Counted from the first letter of the stretch, positions 9,801 through 22,481 are shown. The stretch: DNA of 64,000 nt from Muribaculaceae bacterium (GCA_017620635.1 JAGAUV010000022.1:1-64000); one strand, 5' to 3'. The notes: generated from the letters alone by a model not told the origin. Translations and numbers: made by a program.

Positions 9801-10720
9801 AAGGGCATACCCGACATGGCGATGGCGAGGAAGAACCAGAGGCGTACGGCCGACGGGTTCTTGGCCTGATACAGCGATCTGATGGACATGAAGAACACAC
9901 CGATCAGAACGACCGCATATATGAACACGCCCATGTTGTAGCTCATGTGCAGGCCATTGACAAAGAGGAGCTCAAACCATTGGGCGACCTCGATGAAGCC
10001 CGGGACAAGACCATAGAGTATCGCGCCTACGATCACGCAAGACACGCCCAAGGCAATCAGCGAGCCTTTAGCGTTGACTTCCTTCCATTTGCGGTAGTAG
10101 AATATGAGTCCGATAGCAGGAATGCAAAGGAGGTTGAGGAGGTGTACGGCAATAGATACGCCGATTACGTAGGCTATAAGGACGAGATATCTGTCGGAAT
10201 GAGGCTGATCGGCCCTGTTCTCCCATTTGAACATGAGCCATACCACGAGAGCCGTACAGAATGACGAGAAGGCATATACCTCGCCTTCAACGGCCGAGAA
10301 CCAGAAAGTGTCGCTCCAGGTGTATGCAAGAGCGCCGCATACGCCGCCGCCCATGATCATGGCCATCTGCCACCAGTTGATGTCGGTGGCGTCGTCGCGC
10401 ACGATAAGTCGGCGTACAAGATGCGTTATGGACCAGAATAGCAGCAATATGGTGCCAGCACTCAGCAATGCCGACATGCAGTTGACAGCAAGAGCCGCCG
10501 CGGATGCCGAACCGCCGAAAAGAGTGATGAAGAATCGTCCGGCGAGCATGAATATGGGGTTCCCCGGCGGATGGCCAACTTCGAGTTTGAATGCCTGGAG
10601 AATAAATTCGGGGCAGTCCCAGAAGCTTGCCGTGGGCTCAACTGTAAGCAGATAAGTGACTGCTGCGATGAGAAAACACAGCCAGCCCATGGCATTGTTG
10701 ATTATGTTATATCGTTTCAT
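6881..10720 (-). CDS. DUF2723 (TMEM260-like) giant membrane protein, putative O-mannosyltransferase
   Basis: 1279 residues. The N-terminal 500 or so form many membrane segments with the DUF2723 signature near residues 28-57 (Asp35, Glu38, His50 in the ASFWDCPEFI...GHPPGNP region), followed by a further membrane block (about 640-760) and a long soluble C-terminal domain (about 770-1279). DUF2723 belongs to the GT-C glycosyltransferase clan, and human TMEM260, which carries this domain, is reported to be a protein O-mannosyltransferase. Role in Bacteroidetes protein O-glycosylation is inference. First gene of the operon with the deacetylase and queG. A -7-like element lies at 10759-10766 on the minus strand without a good -33 partner. 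Confidence 0.85.
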   Translation of the reverse strand: MKRYNIINNAMGWLCFLIAAVTYLLTVEPTASFWDCPEFILQAFKLEVGHPPGNPIFMLAGRFFITLFGGSASAAALAVNCMSALLSAGTILLLFWSITHLVRRLIVRDDATDINWWQMAMIMGGGVCGALAYTWSDTFWFSAVEGEVYAFSSFCTALVVWLMFKWENRADQPHSDRYLVLIAYVIGVSIAVHLLNLLCIPAIGLIFYYRKWKEVNAKGSLIALGVSCVIVGAILYGLVPGFIEVAQWFELLFVNGLHMSYNMGVFIYAVVLIGVFFMSIRSLYQAKNPSAVRLWFFLAIAMSGMPFIGHTIWLGVLILIALAVWLWGFCKKIPVRIMTLIVVSILVIFVGYASYALLLIRATANTPMNQNAPDNVFALASYLNREQYGDRPLFNGPVFAETVIEQEYPAGSGSYYIPVDEYGRPKTRILDGYLRDENGSAFDNPEAQYTKVVKDSPEQHDEYVKEVERPNYRTMSDLDMLFTRIYSTSEPHVQGYKAWAGYNTPDINEIPQQVRQNWINQGFAPKHEIMPYLSSMTPATTAVYAENNTPAAQTAVWKPGFDVNLRYFINYQLNHMYWRYFMWNFAGRQNDIQGNGEPYLGNWISGIPFIDNTRLGDQSALPDEYGKGNKGHNVFYMMPLLLGLIGLLFQALYRHRNNPMRGIQQFWIVFFLFFMTGIAIVLYLNQTPGQPRERDYAFAGSFYAYAIWIGIGVPAIGIMLRDWLSSKKKNKEDEPDGEPESSKGVLIASSVVACAVGLIVPLQMVSQTWDDHDRSGRYTTRDFGFNYLSSLDDNAIIFTNGDNDTFPLWYAQEVENFRPDVRVVNLSYLTTDWYANQMQHPTSGADAVPMLATPKDYAYENLAYSFIVPQNKNQVPALQALRELYDSDASQFGAHLMTSPKVVMPVDTMAAMAVYSSGDAMIDSMFIKPGITDIATDLSSSNGVNQSRVLSLDIIANSVADNWKRPTYFATTVPTSFYLGLTPYLGASGMAYEVTPFRNSEFSPTADKSYCKIVNDYRWGGLDQPDAENLYLDETVRRMVSSLRSGIYTVAEDLMATGTLQASEQARKAARDNGLEAPENRFDMARQLLDLIRTKIPTSVTPYDGMIGLYIARSYLDLYLATGNSADLDAAESIVDGEAERYAQLVKYVTTLGPGYRSQLGTSELYGLQYLGEAVSLRNYIDMLRKASPEKIEEVKDFIRGTSFENDLHIAPLVFIDGYDYNTLLKDMEQYPDSQTALVQITADLLRLNNELGIDPMAFSNTLMESHGFTADRWSEVID

Positions 10721-10815
10721 ACTTGGTGATTGGTGCCGACACGCGGCTTTTCAAACTGCAAAATTAACAAATTAAATTTAATAAAGCAGCCGACGCGTAC
10801 CTATTTAACAAATAA

Positions 10816-11862
10816 TTACCACAAATTGAATCTGACACCGAAGACGGCCTCTCCGCTCAGCACACCGCCGGCGTATGTGGTCTCGCGGTCATTTACGATA
10901 GCGACGTCGAATTTGCCGGTAACTCCTGCGAAATACCGGCCGCTGTTCCATACTACGGACACTTTCATGCGGTTGTAGAGCGAGAGCGACATTTTGTCGA
11001 TGTCGCTGTTGACATAGCCTTTACGCAGTCCGATAATAGGCGATTCGCTCACTCCCAACACCCATTTGGGCTTGAACACCCAGTTGTAGCCGTAGCCGAG
11101 GCGCAGGGCGTAATTGTGTGTGTTGACGCGGTAGATGTTGTTGTTCCAGTGTGGGGGCAGCTCGTCCTTGAGGTGGTCGGGCAGTCCGCTGAAGTTGAAG
11201 CTCAGTTTCTGAGAATAGATAGAGAATCCGGTATAGAAAGCACCCTGGCTGCGCTGCTGCAGACGGCTGTAGTTGAACGAAGCGGCCTCGCTGTAGCGCT
11301 TGTGGTTGAAGAAATAATAAGCGTCGATGCCCCACGTTGTGTTGTCGATGGCATCGAAAGGAATGTTGAGGTTGTGGTCTGTGCCGAATTGTTTCAGAGT
11401 GGTGCCGACATTGTTTGTCGTCATGTATATCTCGGCGGCGAAAAGCATGCAGTTGAAACCGAAACGGAGACGCTTGCGCGACTGTGAGGCACCGCCGAAG
11501 AGCTTACTCATGTTTATATCGTATCCGGCCGACACGGCAAGGTATGTAGCGTAGATACCTATCGATGTCGATGGGTCGGACCTCATGAATATATTCGTGC
11601 GGTTAGGCAGCCTGAAACTGTACCCGTCGAGCCAGCTGTCGGTCGTTATCTTTGCCGAGAATTTATAGCCTGTCGACTTGACATAGGTTGTGTCGTATCC
11701 GTTGAAGAATTTATCGCCCCATCGGTATGTATTGACCACAAAACGAGGGAATTTGCCCCAGGCCGCTATGCTGTCGAGATTGAAAAACTCAGCCTTCGCC
11801 GGCATGGATGCCGTCGAGACAAGCATAATGATACAAAAGGCAAAGAAGCGAAAAACGTTCAT
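10816..11862 (-). CDS. DUF4421 family outer-membrane beta-barrel protein
   Basis: 348 residues with a signal peptide (hydrophobic residues 5-22, cleavage after AKA). The rest is rich in alternating aromatic and polar residues and ends with FGVRFNLW, as in beta-barrels. It matches my memory of DUF4421 proteins of Bacteroidales. Function is unknown; an outer-membrane location is inferred. Its own promoter lies at 11897-11927. Confidence 0.75.
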   Translation of the reverse strand: MNVFRFFAFCIIMLVSTASMPAKAEFFNLDSIAAWGKFPRFVVNTYRWGDKFFNGYDTTYVKSTGYKFSAKITTDSWLDGYSFRLPNRTNIFMRSDPSTSIGIYATYLAVSAGYDINMSKLFGGASQSRKRLRFGFNCMLFAAEIYMTTNNVGTTLKQFGTDHNLNIPFDAIDNTTWGIDAYYFFNHKRYSEAASFNYSRLQQRSQGAFYTGFSIYSQKLSFNFSGLPDHLKDELPPHWNNNIYRVNTHNYALRLGYGYNWVFKPKWVLGVSESPIIGLRKGYVNSDIDKMSLSLYNRMKVSVVWNSGRYFAGVTGKFDVAIVNDRETTYAGGVLSGEAVFGVRFNLW

Positions 11863-11896
11863 AATCCGACGAACGGCGCCCTAAGGCCCACTCATG

Positions 11897-11927
11897 CAAA
11901 ATTACAAAAAAATTACGCACCCCGAAA
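11897..11927 (-). promoter_or_regulatory. Promoter of the DUF4421 gene
   Basis: TAATTTTG (minus strand, 11897-11904) with TTTC 19 nt upstream (11924-11927). The predicted start lies about 30 nt before the ATG. Confidence 0.55.
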
Positions 11928-11981
11928 GCATAATATGCCTTTTTGGGCAAATATGCCTCTAAAAAGCACAATAAACGGGGT

Positions 11982-12227
11982 CTAAAACAGAGTGAGCTGT
12001 ACGCCGGGCCTGATTGCCGCTACATACATAGAGCGTTCCTCGCGCCAGCCCCGTGAGCTGTTGAGTATGCTTAGCCTGATCATGCCGACGATGTTTCCGG
12101 CAGCACGCCGGGCGGCTTTCAAAATGTCGGCGAGAGAGTTGAATCCGGTAGCTCGGAAGGTTGCGATGGTTCGACCTTCGAAGGAAACCGATGTCAATAC
12201 GGTGTCGTTGCTTGTGATAGTAGTCAT
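11982..12227 (-). CDS. Small conserved-looking protein of unknown function (81 aa)
   Basis: 81 residues from MTTITSNDTV. The start is set by a TAACTTTG -7 element at 12255-12262, about 23 nt upstream of the predicted transcript start-to-ATG distance; a longer frame would run through this promoter. The sequence has a hydrophobic-strand N-terminus (VLTSVSFEGRTIATFRATGF) followed by an ADILKAARRAAGNIVG helix and a basic stretch. No signal peptide and no family recognised. Located alone between the DUF4421 gene and the divergent beta-galactosidase gene. Confidence 0.6.
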   Translation of the reverse strand: MTTITSNDTVLTSVSFEGRTIATFRATGFNSLADILKAARRAAGNIVGMIRLSILNSSRGWREERSMYVAAIRPGVQLTLF

Positions 12228-12254
12228 AGTGAGAGAGCTTTTATAAGTTTGATG

Positions 12255-12262
12255 CAAAGTTA
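12255..12262 (-). promoter_or_regulatory. -7 element upstream of the 81-aa gene
   Basis: TAACTTTG on the minus strand; no convincing -33 element. Confidence 0.45.
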
Positions 12263-12314
12263 CCTCGCGGCATGTGCGACTATGACGCACACTATTGTTA
12301 ATGTTGTTAAAACA

Positions 12315-12347
12315 ATTGCGCTCCGGGTCAATTAATTCTTAACTTTA
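12315..12347 (+). promoter_or_regulatory. Candidate promoter of the beta-galactosidase gene
   Basis: ATTG (12315-12318), 21 nt spacer, TAACTTTA (12340-12347): one mismatch in each consensus element. The predicted start lies about 22 nt before the ATG. Confidence 0.45.
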
Positions 12348-12364
12348 CAAATCAAATTACCTGA

Positions 12365-15742
<3,378 letters not shown>

Positions 15743-15744
15743 TT

Positions 15745-15774
15745 TTTGCGGACGATAAAAAATTGCTACCTTTG
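15745..15774 (+). promoter_or_regulatory. Promoter of a short transcript downstream of the beta-galactosidase
   Basis: TTTG (15745-15748), 18 nt spacer, TACCTTTG (15767-15774). The spacer is one shorter than usual. It begins 3 nt after the beta-galactosidase stop and predicts a start near 15779. Confidence 0.55.
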
Positions 15775-15778
15775 CGGC

Positions 15779-15875
15779 ATCAGAACAAATGACATAAACG
15801 AAATCCTCTCCGATAACATAACACACATTCAACCTTGGGAAAGGCTGTCCCGACAACGGACGGTCTTTCTTTTTG
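15779..15875 (+). ncRNA. Candidate small RNA of about 95 nt
   Basis: Bounded by a promoter (15745-15774) and a strong terminator (15839-15875). The 5' part is poor in G and looks single-stranded; the only start codon opens a two-codon frame. No known RNA family is recognised. It could be a free-standing trans-acting RNA. Alternatively the terminator may only insulate dxs from the beta-galactosidase, with the upstream -7 match being chance. Confidence 0.4.
15839..15875 (+). terminator. Rho-independent terminator before the dxs operon
   Basis: 12-bp stem (15839-15850 with 15858-15869, two G-U pairs), 7-nt loop, followed by a run of T. Separates the beta-galactosidase unit from the dxs operon. 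Confidence 0.85.
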
Positions 15876-15907
15876 TTTGCGTGGACGGTAAAAAATAAGT
15901 AACTTTG
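15876..15907 (+). promoter_or_regulatory. Promoter of the 55-aa protein / dxs / trkA / trkH operon
   Basis: TTTG (15876-15879), 20 nt spacer, TAACTTTG (15900-15907): a full consensus match. The -33 box directly follows the T-tract of the terminator. Predicted start near 15912, 18 nt before the first ATG. Confidence 0.75.
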
Positions 15908-15929
15908 CAGTGACGGAATAAAAAAAGAG

Positions 15930-16097
15930 ATGAAGACATCGGTAATACTTCGTTTTGTCGTATTAGGCTTGCTCTGGCTCGGACTGGTGGGCTATATACT
16001 TACTCATGCACGTTTTACACTCTATATCGCCTTTGTCATAGTTGCCTCGGCAATCATCATTTTTGTTCCGATGTATAAAAAATATGTGAAGAAATGA
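15930..16097 (+). CDS. Small two-helix membrane protein preceding dxs (55 aa)
   Basis: A 55-residue frame starting [20 protein letters not shown] and ending in YKKYVKK. Two hydrophobic helices (about 5-23 and 31-48) joined by a short loop, with a basic C-terminal tail. A consensus promoter lies just upstream, and the TGA overlaps the dxs ATG as ATGA, so translation of dxs is probably coupled to it. No family recognised. Being first in the operon with translational coupling argues that it is a real gene. Confidence 0.72.
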   Translation: MKTSVILRFVVLGLLWLGLVGYILTHARFTLYIAFVIVASAIIIFVPMYKKYVKK

Positions 16098-18013
16098 GTA
16101 CAGCAACGACTTACGCCTGCGGTCCTCTTCTGGCCACTATCGACAGTCCTGCCGACTTGCGTCGCCTATCTCCCGATCAGCTGCCCCAGCTGTGCGCAGA
16201 GATCCGCGATTACCTCATACATTCCCTCTCAGAAAACCCGGGACATTTTGCCTCGAGCATGGGCGCTGTAGAGCTTACAGTTGCGCTTCATTATGTATTC
16301 AATACGCCTTACGACCGTCTTGTGTGGGACGTCGGGCATCAGGCCTACGGTCACAAGCTGCTGACGGGCCGTCGCGAAGCCTTTGCTGGCAACCGCAAGC
16401 TCGGCGGTCTCAGCGGTTTCCCCAACCCTGCGGAGAGCGAGTACGATACATTTTCGGCCGGCCATGCCTCCAATTCCATATCTGCGGCCCTTGGCATGGC
16501 AGTGGCCTCGCAGCTTCAGCATGATACGCCCCGTCGCAACGTGGTGGCTATCGTCGGGGATGCGTCGATAAGCGGCGGCCTTGCCTTCGAAGGTCTCAAC
16601 AATGTCTCGAATACGCCCAATAATCTGCTTATCGTGCTCAACGACAACGATATGTCGATCGACGCCAATGTGGGAGCGCTCAATTCCTATCTAGCGCATA
16701 TGACGACGTCGCGGCTCTATAACGACCTGCGTTACAAGGCTTTCCGTCTGCTCAAAAAGACAGGGCTTATAAACGACAGCCGCAAGGGCGCTCTGCTGCG
16801 CTTCAACAACAGCCTCAAGTCGCTTCTGACAAAGCAACAGAATCTCTTCGAAGGTCTCGATATACGCTATTTCGGCCCGTTCGACGGCCATGATCTGCCG
16901 ACGATAGTACGGGTGCTCAATGATATACGCGACATGGACGGCCCGAGAATCCTGCATCTGCGCACGGTAAAGGGCAAAGGTTATGCCCCGGCCGAAGCCG
17001 ACCCGGCCTCCTGGCATGCTCCGGGTAAGTTCGACCCGGAGACAGGCGAGAGGGCTGCGGCGAAGTGTGAGCCGGGCAAGGCGCCGAAATATCAGGATGT
17101 ATTCGGCGATACGCTTCTTGAGCTGGCTCGCCGTAATCCGAAGATAGTGGGAGTGACGGCAGCTATGCTGTCGGGCACCTCTGTAGCCACGATGCAGGCC
17201 GCTATGCCCGACAGGGTGTTCGATGTAGGCATCAGCGAGGGCCATGCCGTCACATTTGCCGGCGGTCTGGCCAAGGACGGCATGCGTCCGTATGTGGCGA
17301 TATATTCGAGCTTCCTGCAGCGTGCCTACGACCATATAATCCACGATGTGGCGCTGATGGGTCTGCCTGTCACCTTCTGTATAGACAGAGCCGGCCTTGT
17401 AGGCGAGGACGGCGCCACACACCACGGCGCATTCGATATGGCTTATCTGCGCACTATACCCGGGCTTACCATAGCGTCGGGCCGTGACGGAAAGACCCTG
17501 CGCAAACTGATGTACACCGCTCAGGACGGCGATCACGGGCCGTTTGCGATACGTTATCCCCGAGGAGCGTCGCGGCAGACCGACTGGCGGTGCGAGCTCG
17601 AAAGCATGCCTATAGGCAAGGGCGAACGTCTGACCGCCGGCAATGATGTGGCAGTGCTGACGATAGGTCCTGTCGCCGATGATGCCGCCGAGGCTGTAGC
17701 CAAGGCCCGTGAGGCCGGTATAGATGCGGCTCAGTACGACATGATATTCCTCAAGCCGCTCGACGAGGATCTGCTCAGAGAGGTGGCCGAGAAGAACTGC
17801 CCTATTATAACTGTCGAAGACGGTGTGCGCAGCGGCGGCATGGGCAGCGCCGTTGAAGAATGGCTGCAGGATAATGGCTACCGGCGCACAGTCAGGCGTA
17901 TGGGTATCCCCGACAGTTTCGTGCCGCAGGGAACACCGGCGCAATTGCAGCATATGTGCGGATTCGACAGCGATGCGATATTCGGCGCCATCAAAGATAT
18001 TAGCAAGCTATGA
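16094..18013 (+). CDS. dxs: 1-deoxy-D-xylulose-5-phosphate synthase
   Basis: 639 residues, usual length for DXS. Condenses pyruvate and glyceraldehyde-3-phosphate using thiamine diphosphate; first step of the MEP isoprenoid pathway. The ThDP motif begins [16 protein letters not shown] and continues to LNDNDMSI; the transketolase-like RTVKGKGY and the Pyr-domain [15 protein letters not shown] are present. Overlaps the preceding 55-aa gene and the following trkA by 4 nt each. The dxs-trkA-trkH order is, from memory, conserved in Bacteroidales. Confidence 0.96.
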   Translation: MSTATTYACGPLLATIDSPADLRRLSPDQLPQLCAEIRDYLIHSLSENPGHFASSMGAVELTVALHYVFNTPYDRLVWDVGHQAYGHKLLTGRREAFAGNRKLGGLSGFPNPAESEYDTFSAGHASNSISAALGMAVASQLQHDTPRRNVVAIVGDASISGGLAFEGLNNVSNTPNNLLIVLNDNDMSIDANVGALNSYLAHMTTSRLYNDLRYKAFRLLKKTGLINDSRKGALLRFNNSLKSLLTKQQNLFEGLDIRYFGPFDGHDLPTIVRVLNDIRDMDGPRILHLRTVKGKGYAPAEADPASWHAPGKFDPETGERAAAKCEPGKAPKYQDVFGDTLLELARRNPKIVGVTAAMLSGTSVATMQAAMPDRVFDVGISEGHAVTFAGGLAKDGMRPYVAIYSSFLQRAYDHIIHDVALMGLPVTFCIDRAGLVGEDGATHHGAFDMAYLRTIPGLTIASGRDGKTLRKLMYTAQDGDHGPFAIRYPRGASRQTDWRCELESMPIGKGERLTAGNDVAVLTIGPVADDAAEAVAKAREAGIDAAQYDMIFLKPLDEDLLREVAEKNCPIITVEDGVRSGGMGSAVEEWLQDNGYRRTVRRMGIPDSFVPQGTPAQLQHMCGFDSDAIFGAIKDISKL

Positions 18014-19344
18014 GGATAGTAATAGCCGGAGCCGGCGAAGTAGGCTCTCACCTGGCAAAACTTCTCAGCAATGAGGAGCAGGACATAATGCTTGTCGATG
18101 ACAATGCCGAAAGGCTTGCCATGCTTGATGCCAATTACAATCTTATGACTGTGGTAGGCAATCCGACGTCTTTCTCGACTCTGCGCGAGGCCGGAGCCGG
18201 GTCGTGCGATCTGTTTATTGCCGTGACTCCGTACGAGTCGAACAATCTTGTCGCCTGTTCCATTGCCAAGAATCTCGGCGCCACCACTACTGTGGCGCGT
18301 ATCGACACATATGAGTTTATGGATCCGGCCAACACGGCACACGTACGCCACATGGGCGTAGACAGGGTAATATACCCCGAGTACCTTGCGGCCCAGGAGA
18401 TCATAAGCGCTCTCAAGCGCACGTGGGTGCGCAACTGGTTCGAACTTCACGACGGGCGAATAATTCTTGCCGGCGTCAAGTTGCGGCAGAGCGCCCCTAT
18501 AGTGGGTATGAAGATAAAGGATTTCGCCTTCACCAACCGCAATTTCCACGTGTCGGCCATCAAGCGCAATCACGAGACTATAATACCGCGAGGCGACGAC
18601 CATATAGAAGCCGGCGATATATTATATTTCACAACCACCCGCGACCATATCGACGAGCTGATAAGCCTTACGGGCAAGACCGAGCAGCGCATCAAGAGGG
18701 TGCTGATAATGGGCGGCTCCAAGATCGCCATACGTCTTGTCAATCTCGGACACGAGGAGTTCAGGTTCAAGATCATAGAGAGTGATTTCGAGCGGTGCCG
18801 CAAGTTGCCCCAGAAGTGTCCCGACTGCGAGATCATACACGGCGACGCACGCGATATCGATCTGCTCGGCGATATAGGCATAAGCGATATGGACGCTTTT
18901 GTGGCTCTTACCGACAGCAGCGAGACAAATATATTCACTTGCCTTACGGCTAAGGAATTAGGCGTGAAGAAGACTGTGGCCGATGTAGAGACGATACAGT
19001 TTATCTCGCAGGCCGAGAATCTCAACATAGGCACGGTGGTAAACAAGAAGCTGCTGGCGTCGAGTTCGATATTCCAGCTCTTGCTTGACGCTGACGCGTC
19101 GACGGCCAAGTGTCTTGCCCTTGCCGATGCCGAGGTGGCCGAGCTTGAAGCCCGTCCTGGCTCGAAGATAACACGTATGCCGGTCAAAGACCTGTCGCTG
19201 CCGCGCGATCTTACTCTTGCCGGCCTTATCAGAGGCAACGACGGCATGCTTATAACAGGTAATACAGTAATAGAGCCGGGCGACCATGTGCTGGTGTTCT
19301 GTCTTGCCGGCGCTCTGCATAAGGTAGAAAGATTATTCAACTGA
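18010..19344 (+). CDS. trkA: Trk potassium uptake protein TrkA
   Basis: 444 residues: two RCK_N (Rossmann, NAD-binding) plus RCK_C repeats. The first nucleotide-binding loop is [14 protein letters not shown] at the N-terminus; the second begins [13 protein letters not shown] near residue 235. Cytoplasmic gating subunit for TrkH. Overlaps dxs by 4 nt and sits one base before trkH, so stoichiometric expression with TrkH is likely. Confidence 0.95.
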   Translation: MRIVIAGAGEVGSHLAKLLSNEEQDIMLVDDNAERLAMLDANYNLMTVVGNPTSFSTLREAGAGSCDLFIAVTPYESNNLVACSIAKNLGATTTVARIDTYEFMDPANTAHVRHMGVDRVIYPEYLAAQEIISALKRTWVRNWFELHDGRIILAGVKLRQSAPIVGMKIKDFAFTNRNFHVSAIKRNHETIIPRGDDHIEAGDILYFTTTRDHIDELISLTGKTEQRIKRVLIMGGSKIAIRLVNLGHEEFRFKIIESDFERCRKLPQKCPDCEIIHGDARDIDLLGDIGISDMDAFVALTDSSETNIFTCLTAKELGVKKTVADVETIQFISQAENLNIGTVVNKKLLASSSIFQLLLDADASTAKCLALADAEVAELEARPGSKITRMPVKDLSLPRDLTLAGLIRGNDGMLITGNTVIEPGDHVLVFCLAGALHKVERLFN

Positions 19345-19345
19345 T

Positions 19346-20827
19346 ATGTTCAGGACTATACGGGCACATATGATCAACTTCCGCCAGCTCATGCGAATAA
19401 TGGGTTGGCTTCTTATGATCGAGGCCGGTTTCATGCTCTTCCCCGTGATCGCGTGCCTTTCATATGGCGAAAGCGACTGGAAACCCTTTGCCGGAACCTC
19501 CTTGCTGACGCTTGTTGTCGGTCTTCTGCTTGCATTCAGGGCCAAGCCGACGAGTCATATCATGGGCAAGCGCGACGGCTTTCTGCTCACGGCCATGGTG
19601 TGGATCGTGTTCTCGATATTCGGACTGATACCATTCCTCTTCTGCAGTGATCCGTTGAGCTACAGCGATGCGTTCTTCGAGGCCATGTCGGGTTTCACGA
19701 CCACCGGCGCCTCGGTAATCAATTCGGTAGGGGAGATGAGCCACGGCATTCATCTGTGGCGCGCCATGATGCAATGGATAGGCGGTATGGGTATCATCCT
19801 CTTCACGCTTGCCGTGATACCGATGCTCAACCACTCGGGGGGCATGCAGATGTTCAACGCCGAGGTTACCGGCATAACGCACGATAAAATACGTCCACGC
19901 ATAAGCCAGACTGCCAAGAGCCTGTGGTTTATCTATCTGATGCTCACGTTTCTGCTTATCGTGCTTCTGTGGCTCGGACCGATGGACCTGTTCAACAGCA
20001 TATGCCATGCTTTCGGCGCGATATCTACGGGCGGATACTCCTCGAACAGTTCGGGTATAGCGGCATGGCATGATTCGGTCTATGTGAAATCGGTGCTGAT
20101 TATGTTCATGTTTTTAGGCGGTGTGAATTTCGGCCTTATATTCAAGACATTGCAGGGCGATTTCTCAGCTTTGCGCCGCAATGACGTATTCCGTACCTAT
20201 GTGGGCGTGATAACGTTTATGCTCATACTTTTCTCGACCACCATACTTGTGCGCGGCCAGTATACCGACTGGCAGAGCGTCACGATCGACCCTCTCTTCC
20301 AGATAGTATCTACGATAACGTCGACCGGTTTTACGGTCAATAACTTCGAGAGCTGGGGCCCGTTTATTCTCGCACTTACGTTTGTGCTGATGTTTTTCGG
20401 CGCTTGTGCCGGATCGACCAGCGGCGGCGCAAAGATAGACCGAATACTTTATCTGTTCAAAAACTCCAAGAACGAGCTCTACCGCTGCCTCTATCCCAAT
20501 GCCGTGCTGTCGGTCAAGGTCAACGGCCGGGTGGTCAATCCCGATCTTGTGTCGAAGGTAATAGCATTTCTGTGTATCTATATGCTGCTCATAGTGGGCG
20601 GCGGAATGTCGCTTACGCTCTTCGACGTGCCTATAGTGGATGCCTTCTTCTCGTCGTTCTCATGTCTGTCGAATACCGGCCTCGGCGCCGGCGTCACGGG
20701 CTATGGCAACAGCTACGATATATTGCCTGACGCGGCAAAATGGATCTTGTCGTCGCTTATGCTGATCGGACGTCTCGAAATATTCACAGTGCTTGTAATA
20801 CTTACACCGTCGTTCTGGCGGCATTAG
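19346..20827 (+). CDS. trkH: Trk potassium uptake transmembrane protein TrkH
   Basis: 493 residues, about ten membrane segments. The four pore-loop selectivity motifs are recognisable: TTGAS, STGGYS, TSTGFT and SNTGLG. Inner-membrane K+ channel or symporter controlled by TrkA. Last gene of the dxs operon; guaA follows after 40 nt and may be read through. Confidence 0.95.
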   Translation: MFRTIRAHMINFRQLMRIMGWLLMIEAGFMLFPVIACLSYGESDWKPFAGTSLLTLVVGLLLAFRAKPTSHIMGKRDGFLLTAMVWIVFSIFGLIPFLFCSDPLSYSDAFFEAMSGFTTTGASVINSVGEMSHGIHLWRAMMQWIGGMGIILFTLAVIPMLNHSGGMQMFNAEVTGITHDKIRPRISQTAKSLWFIYLMLTFLLIVLLWLGPMDLFNSICHAFGAISTGGYSSNSSGIAAWHDSVYVKSVLIMFMFLGGVNFGLIFKTLQGDFSALRRNDVFRTYVGVITFMLILFSTTILVRGQYTDWQSVTIDPLFQIVSTITSTGFTVNNFESWGPFILALTFVLMFFGACAGSTSGGAKIDRILYLFKNSKNELYRCLYPNAVLSVKVNGRVVNPDLVSKVIAFLCIYMLLIVGGGMSLTLFDVPIVDAFFSSFSCLSNTGLGAGVTGYGNSYDILPDAAKWILSSLMLIGRLEIFTVLVILTPSFWRH

Positions 20828-20867
20828 TGCTTACCAATCAGAAAGAAACAAATTTAACCGAATATAA

Positions 20868-22400
20868 ATGCAGAAAATTGTCATCCTTGATTTCGGGTCC
20901 CAGACCACACAGCTCATCGGCCGACGCATCCGCGAGCTTGGCATCTACAGCGAAATCATCCCTTACAACAAATATCCTTATGGCCGCGAGAAGGCCGAGG
21001 ATATAATCGGCGTAATTCTGTCGGGAAGTCCACTGAGTGTATATGCTCCTGATTCGTTCCATATCGATCTGGCACCTATTCTCGATGCAGTGCCTGTGCT
21101 CGGTATCTGCTATGGCGCCCAGCTGATGGCTTATGAGTTCGGCGGCAAGGTAGAGCCGGTGTCGAGCCGAGAGTACGGACGTGCCCATCTTGAGGATATA
21201 GCACGCGACTGCCCCTTGTTCGACGGCATAGAGCCCGGCGCCCAGGTGTGGATGAGCCACGGCGACACCATTACCTGTCTGCCCGAACACTGCCGCTGCG
21301 TGGCATCTACGCCCGAGGTACGTTATGCGGCATATATGGCCGAGGACGGACGCAAGGTATATGGCGTGCAGTTCCACCCCGAGGTATATCACAGCGAGTG
21401 CGGCATGCAGCTGCTGCGCAATTTTGCTGTAGGTGTCTGCGGAGCCGACTGCACATGGAGTGCCGAGAGTTTTATCGAGAGCACAGTGCGTGAGCTCCGC
21501 GAGCAGCTAGGCGATGACAAGGTTGTGCTCGGCCTCAGCGGCGGTGTCGACTCGTCGGTGGCTGCCGTGCTGCTCAACAAGGCTATAGGCGATCGTCTGA
21601 CATGTATATTTGTCGATCACGGCATGCTGCGTTACGATGAGTTCAAGTCGGTGCTCCGCGACTACGAGTGCCTTGGTCTCAATGTGCGAGGCATCGATGC
21701 TTCGGCACGTTTCTTCGGCGACCTTGCCGGCGTTACCGAACCTGAGCGCAAGCGCAAGATTATCGGCGCAGATTTCATAAAGGTATTCGACGAGGAGGCC
21801 TCGAAGATCGAAGATGTGAAATGGCTGGCTCAGGGTACGATCTATCCCGACTGTATAGAGTCGCTTTCGATCACGGGTACTACGATCAAGAGCCACCACA
21901 ACGTAGGCGGTCTGCCTGAGCGCATGAAGCTCAAACTTTGCGAGCCTCTCCGTCTGCTCTTCAAGGACGAGGTCCGTGCCGTAGGCCGCGCGCTCGGCAT
22001 GCCTGAGCATCTTATCAAGCGTCATCCGTTCCCCGGTCCCGGTCTGGCTGTGCGTATCCTCGGCGATATCACTCCCGAAAAGGTGCGCGTACTGCAGCAG
22101 GCCGACCACATTTTTATACAGGGACTCCGCGACTGGGATCTGTACGATAAAGTATGGCAGGCCGGCGCGATACTGCTGCCGGTGCAGAGTGTGGGCGTGA
22201 TGGGCGACGAGCGTACGTATGAGAATGCTGTCGCGCTCCGTGCCGTGACATCGACCGATGCCATGACTGCCGACTGGGCGCATCTGCCCTATGAGTTCCT
22301 TGCCAAAGTGAGCAATGAGATCATAAACAAGGTACGTGGCGTCAACCGCGTATGCTATGACATCTCCTCAAAACCACCGGCAACGATCGAGTGGGAGTGA
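20868..22400 (+). CDS. guaA: GMP synthase (glutamine-hydrolysing)
   Basis: 510 residues. N-terminal class I glutamine amidotransferase with the Cys81 nucleophile (LGICYGAQ), His170 and Glu172 (QFHPEV). ATP-pyrophosphatase domain with PP-loop SGGVDSS at 224-230, then the dimerisation domain with [15 protein letters not shown]. Converts XMP to GMP. No promoter is evident in the 40-nt gap after trkH. Followed by an 18-bp terminator. Confidence 0.97.
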   Translation: MQKIVILDFGSQTTQLIGRRIRELGIYSEIIPYNKYPYGREKAEDIIGVILSGSPLSVYAPDSFHIDLAPILDAVPVLGICYGAQLMAYEFGGKVEPVSSREYGRAHLEDIARDCPLFDGIEPGAQVWMSHGDTITCLPEHCRCVASTPEVRYAAYMAEDGRKVYGVQFHPEVYHSECGMQLLRNFAVGVCGADCTWSAESFIESTVRELREQLGDDKVVLGLSGGVDSSVAAVLLNKAIGDRLTCIFVDHGMLRYDEFKSVLRDYECLGLNVRGIDASARFFGDLAGVTEPERKRKIIGADFIKVFDEEASKIEDVKWLAQGTIYPDCIESLSITGTTIKSHHNVGGLPERMKLKLCEPLRLLFKDEVRAVGRALGMPEHLIKRHPFPGPGLAVRILGDITPEKVRVLQQADHIFIQGLRDWDLYDKVWQAGAILLPVQSVGVMGDERTYENAVALRAVTSTDAMTADWAHLPYEFLAKVSNEIINKVRGVNRVCYDISSKPPATIEWE

Positions 22401-22436
22401 TCAGAGAGATACCAGGATAACTTAAAACCGATTAAA

Positions 22437-22481
22437 ATACAGCTGTCTATATTCATGACATTCGAATATAGACGGCTGTAT
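22437..22481 (+). terminator. Terminator of guaA
   Basis: 18-bp uninterrupted stem (22437-22454 with 22464-22481, one G-U pair) and a 9-nt loop. The T-tract is short. Confidence 0.8.

Noticed and set aside
16691-17953. 420-codon minus-strand frame inside dxs
   Set aside because: Complement of a clear DXS; no recognisable domain.
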